DNA of 6,058 nt, taken from positions 1 to 6,058 of the forward strand of contig DAIDBB010000206.1 of NCBI GenBank assembly GCA_027310325.1, given 5' to 3'. The notes beneath the pieces are model-generated. The model was not told where the DNA came from and did not search any database. It worked only from the letters and a program-made list of their open reading frames with translations. How positions within the stretch are numbered: position 1 is the first letter of the stretch; each line of letters opens with the position of its first letter. The stretch comes from a bacterium (GTDB taxonomy: Bacteria > Desulfobacterota > GWC2-55-46). Position numbers and translations under genes: made by a program. Positions 5,991-6,058 of the stretch are shown piece after piece.

Positions 5991-6058
5991 TCATACTTCG
6001 CATTTCGCGGCTCTTATCTCGCATGCCGCTTCCTCGTAGGCCTTAAGCTCTTTAATGG
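5991..6058 (-). CDS. C-terminal end of an unidentified gene, cut by window edge
   Basis: The last 21 full codons of a reading frame that enters from the right edge and stops with TGA at 5993-5991. The visible end is helical and charged (IKELKAYEEAACEI, then RAAKCEV) with two cysteines. Codon choice (GCG, GAG, ATA, CTT AAG) matches the other genes, which supports real coding. Too little is visible to name a family. It lies on the same strand as the operon, 126 bases before the radical SAM start, so it could be its upstream neighbour or the end of another unit. Confidence 0.55.
   Translation of the reverse strand, partial: IKELKAYEEAACEIRAAKCEV

Noticed and set aside
1790..6045. Repeated CTTAAG or CCTTAAGG words across the window
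   Set aside because: Nearly all are in-frame CTT AAG (Leu-Lys) codons in the minus-strand genes, so codon preference explains them.

Overview
The window is a compact bacterial gene block in which every supported gene lies on the minus strand, so transcription runs from the right edge to the left edge. Intergenic gaps are short (the longest is 126 bases) and one gene pair overlaps by four bases. GTG starts, a strong GGAGG-type ribosome binding site and near-continuous coding point to a bacterium. The roughly balanced base composition and frequent AGG (Arg) and ATA (Ile) codons would fit an anaerobe-rich group such as Nitrospirota or Desulfobacterota, but the taxonomy is a low-confidence inference from style and gene content only.

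Layout in the direction of transcription: (1) the last 21 codons of an unidentified gene at the right edge; (2) a 126-base spacer without a convincing promoter or terminator; (3) a radical SAM protein with an extended CX8CX2C cluster motif; (4) an SLC13/DASS-type membrane anion permease; (5) a small UspA-like protein whose start overlaps the permease stop (ATGA); (6) a CysH-type APS reductase with the [4Fe-4S] cysteine pattern; (7) a 79-base spacer with a possible promoter and a small dyad; (8) Sat, an ATP sulfurylase of the single-chain type; (9) the N-terminal 232 codons of an M20-family amidohydrolase, cut by the left edge.

The coherent theme is sulfate assimilation. The permease is the likely sulfate importer, Sat makes APS from sulfate and ATP, and CysH reduces APS directly to sulfite. 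No APS kinase is present in the window, and the CysH cysteine pattern says none is needed. The UspA-like protein sits between permease and reductase and may modulate one of them, but this is inference. The radical SAM protein and the amidohydrolase share the strand and close spacing, but their link to sulfur metabolism is unproven.

I found no RNA genes, mobile elements, CRISPR arrays or long repeats. The best candidates for something less described are the radical SAM protein, the permease whose two SNT signature motifs are both altered, and the permease-linked UspA-like protein without the usual ATP-binding glycines.
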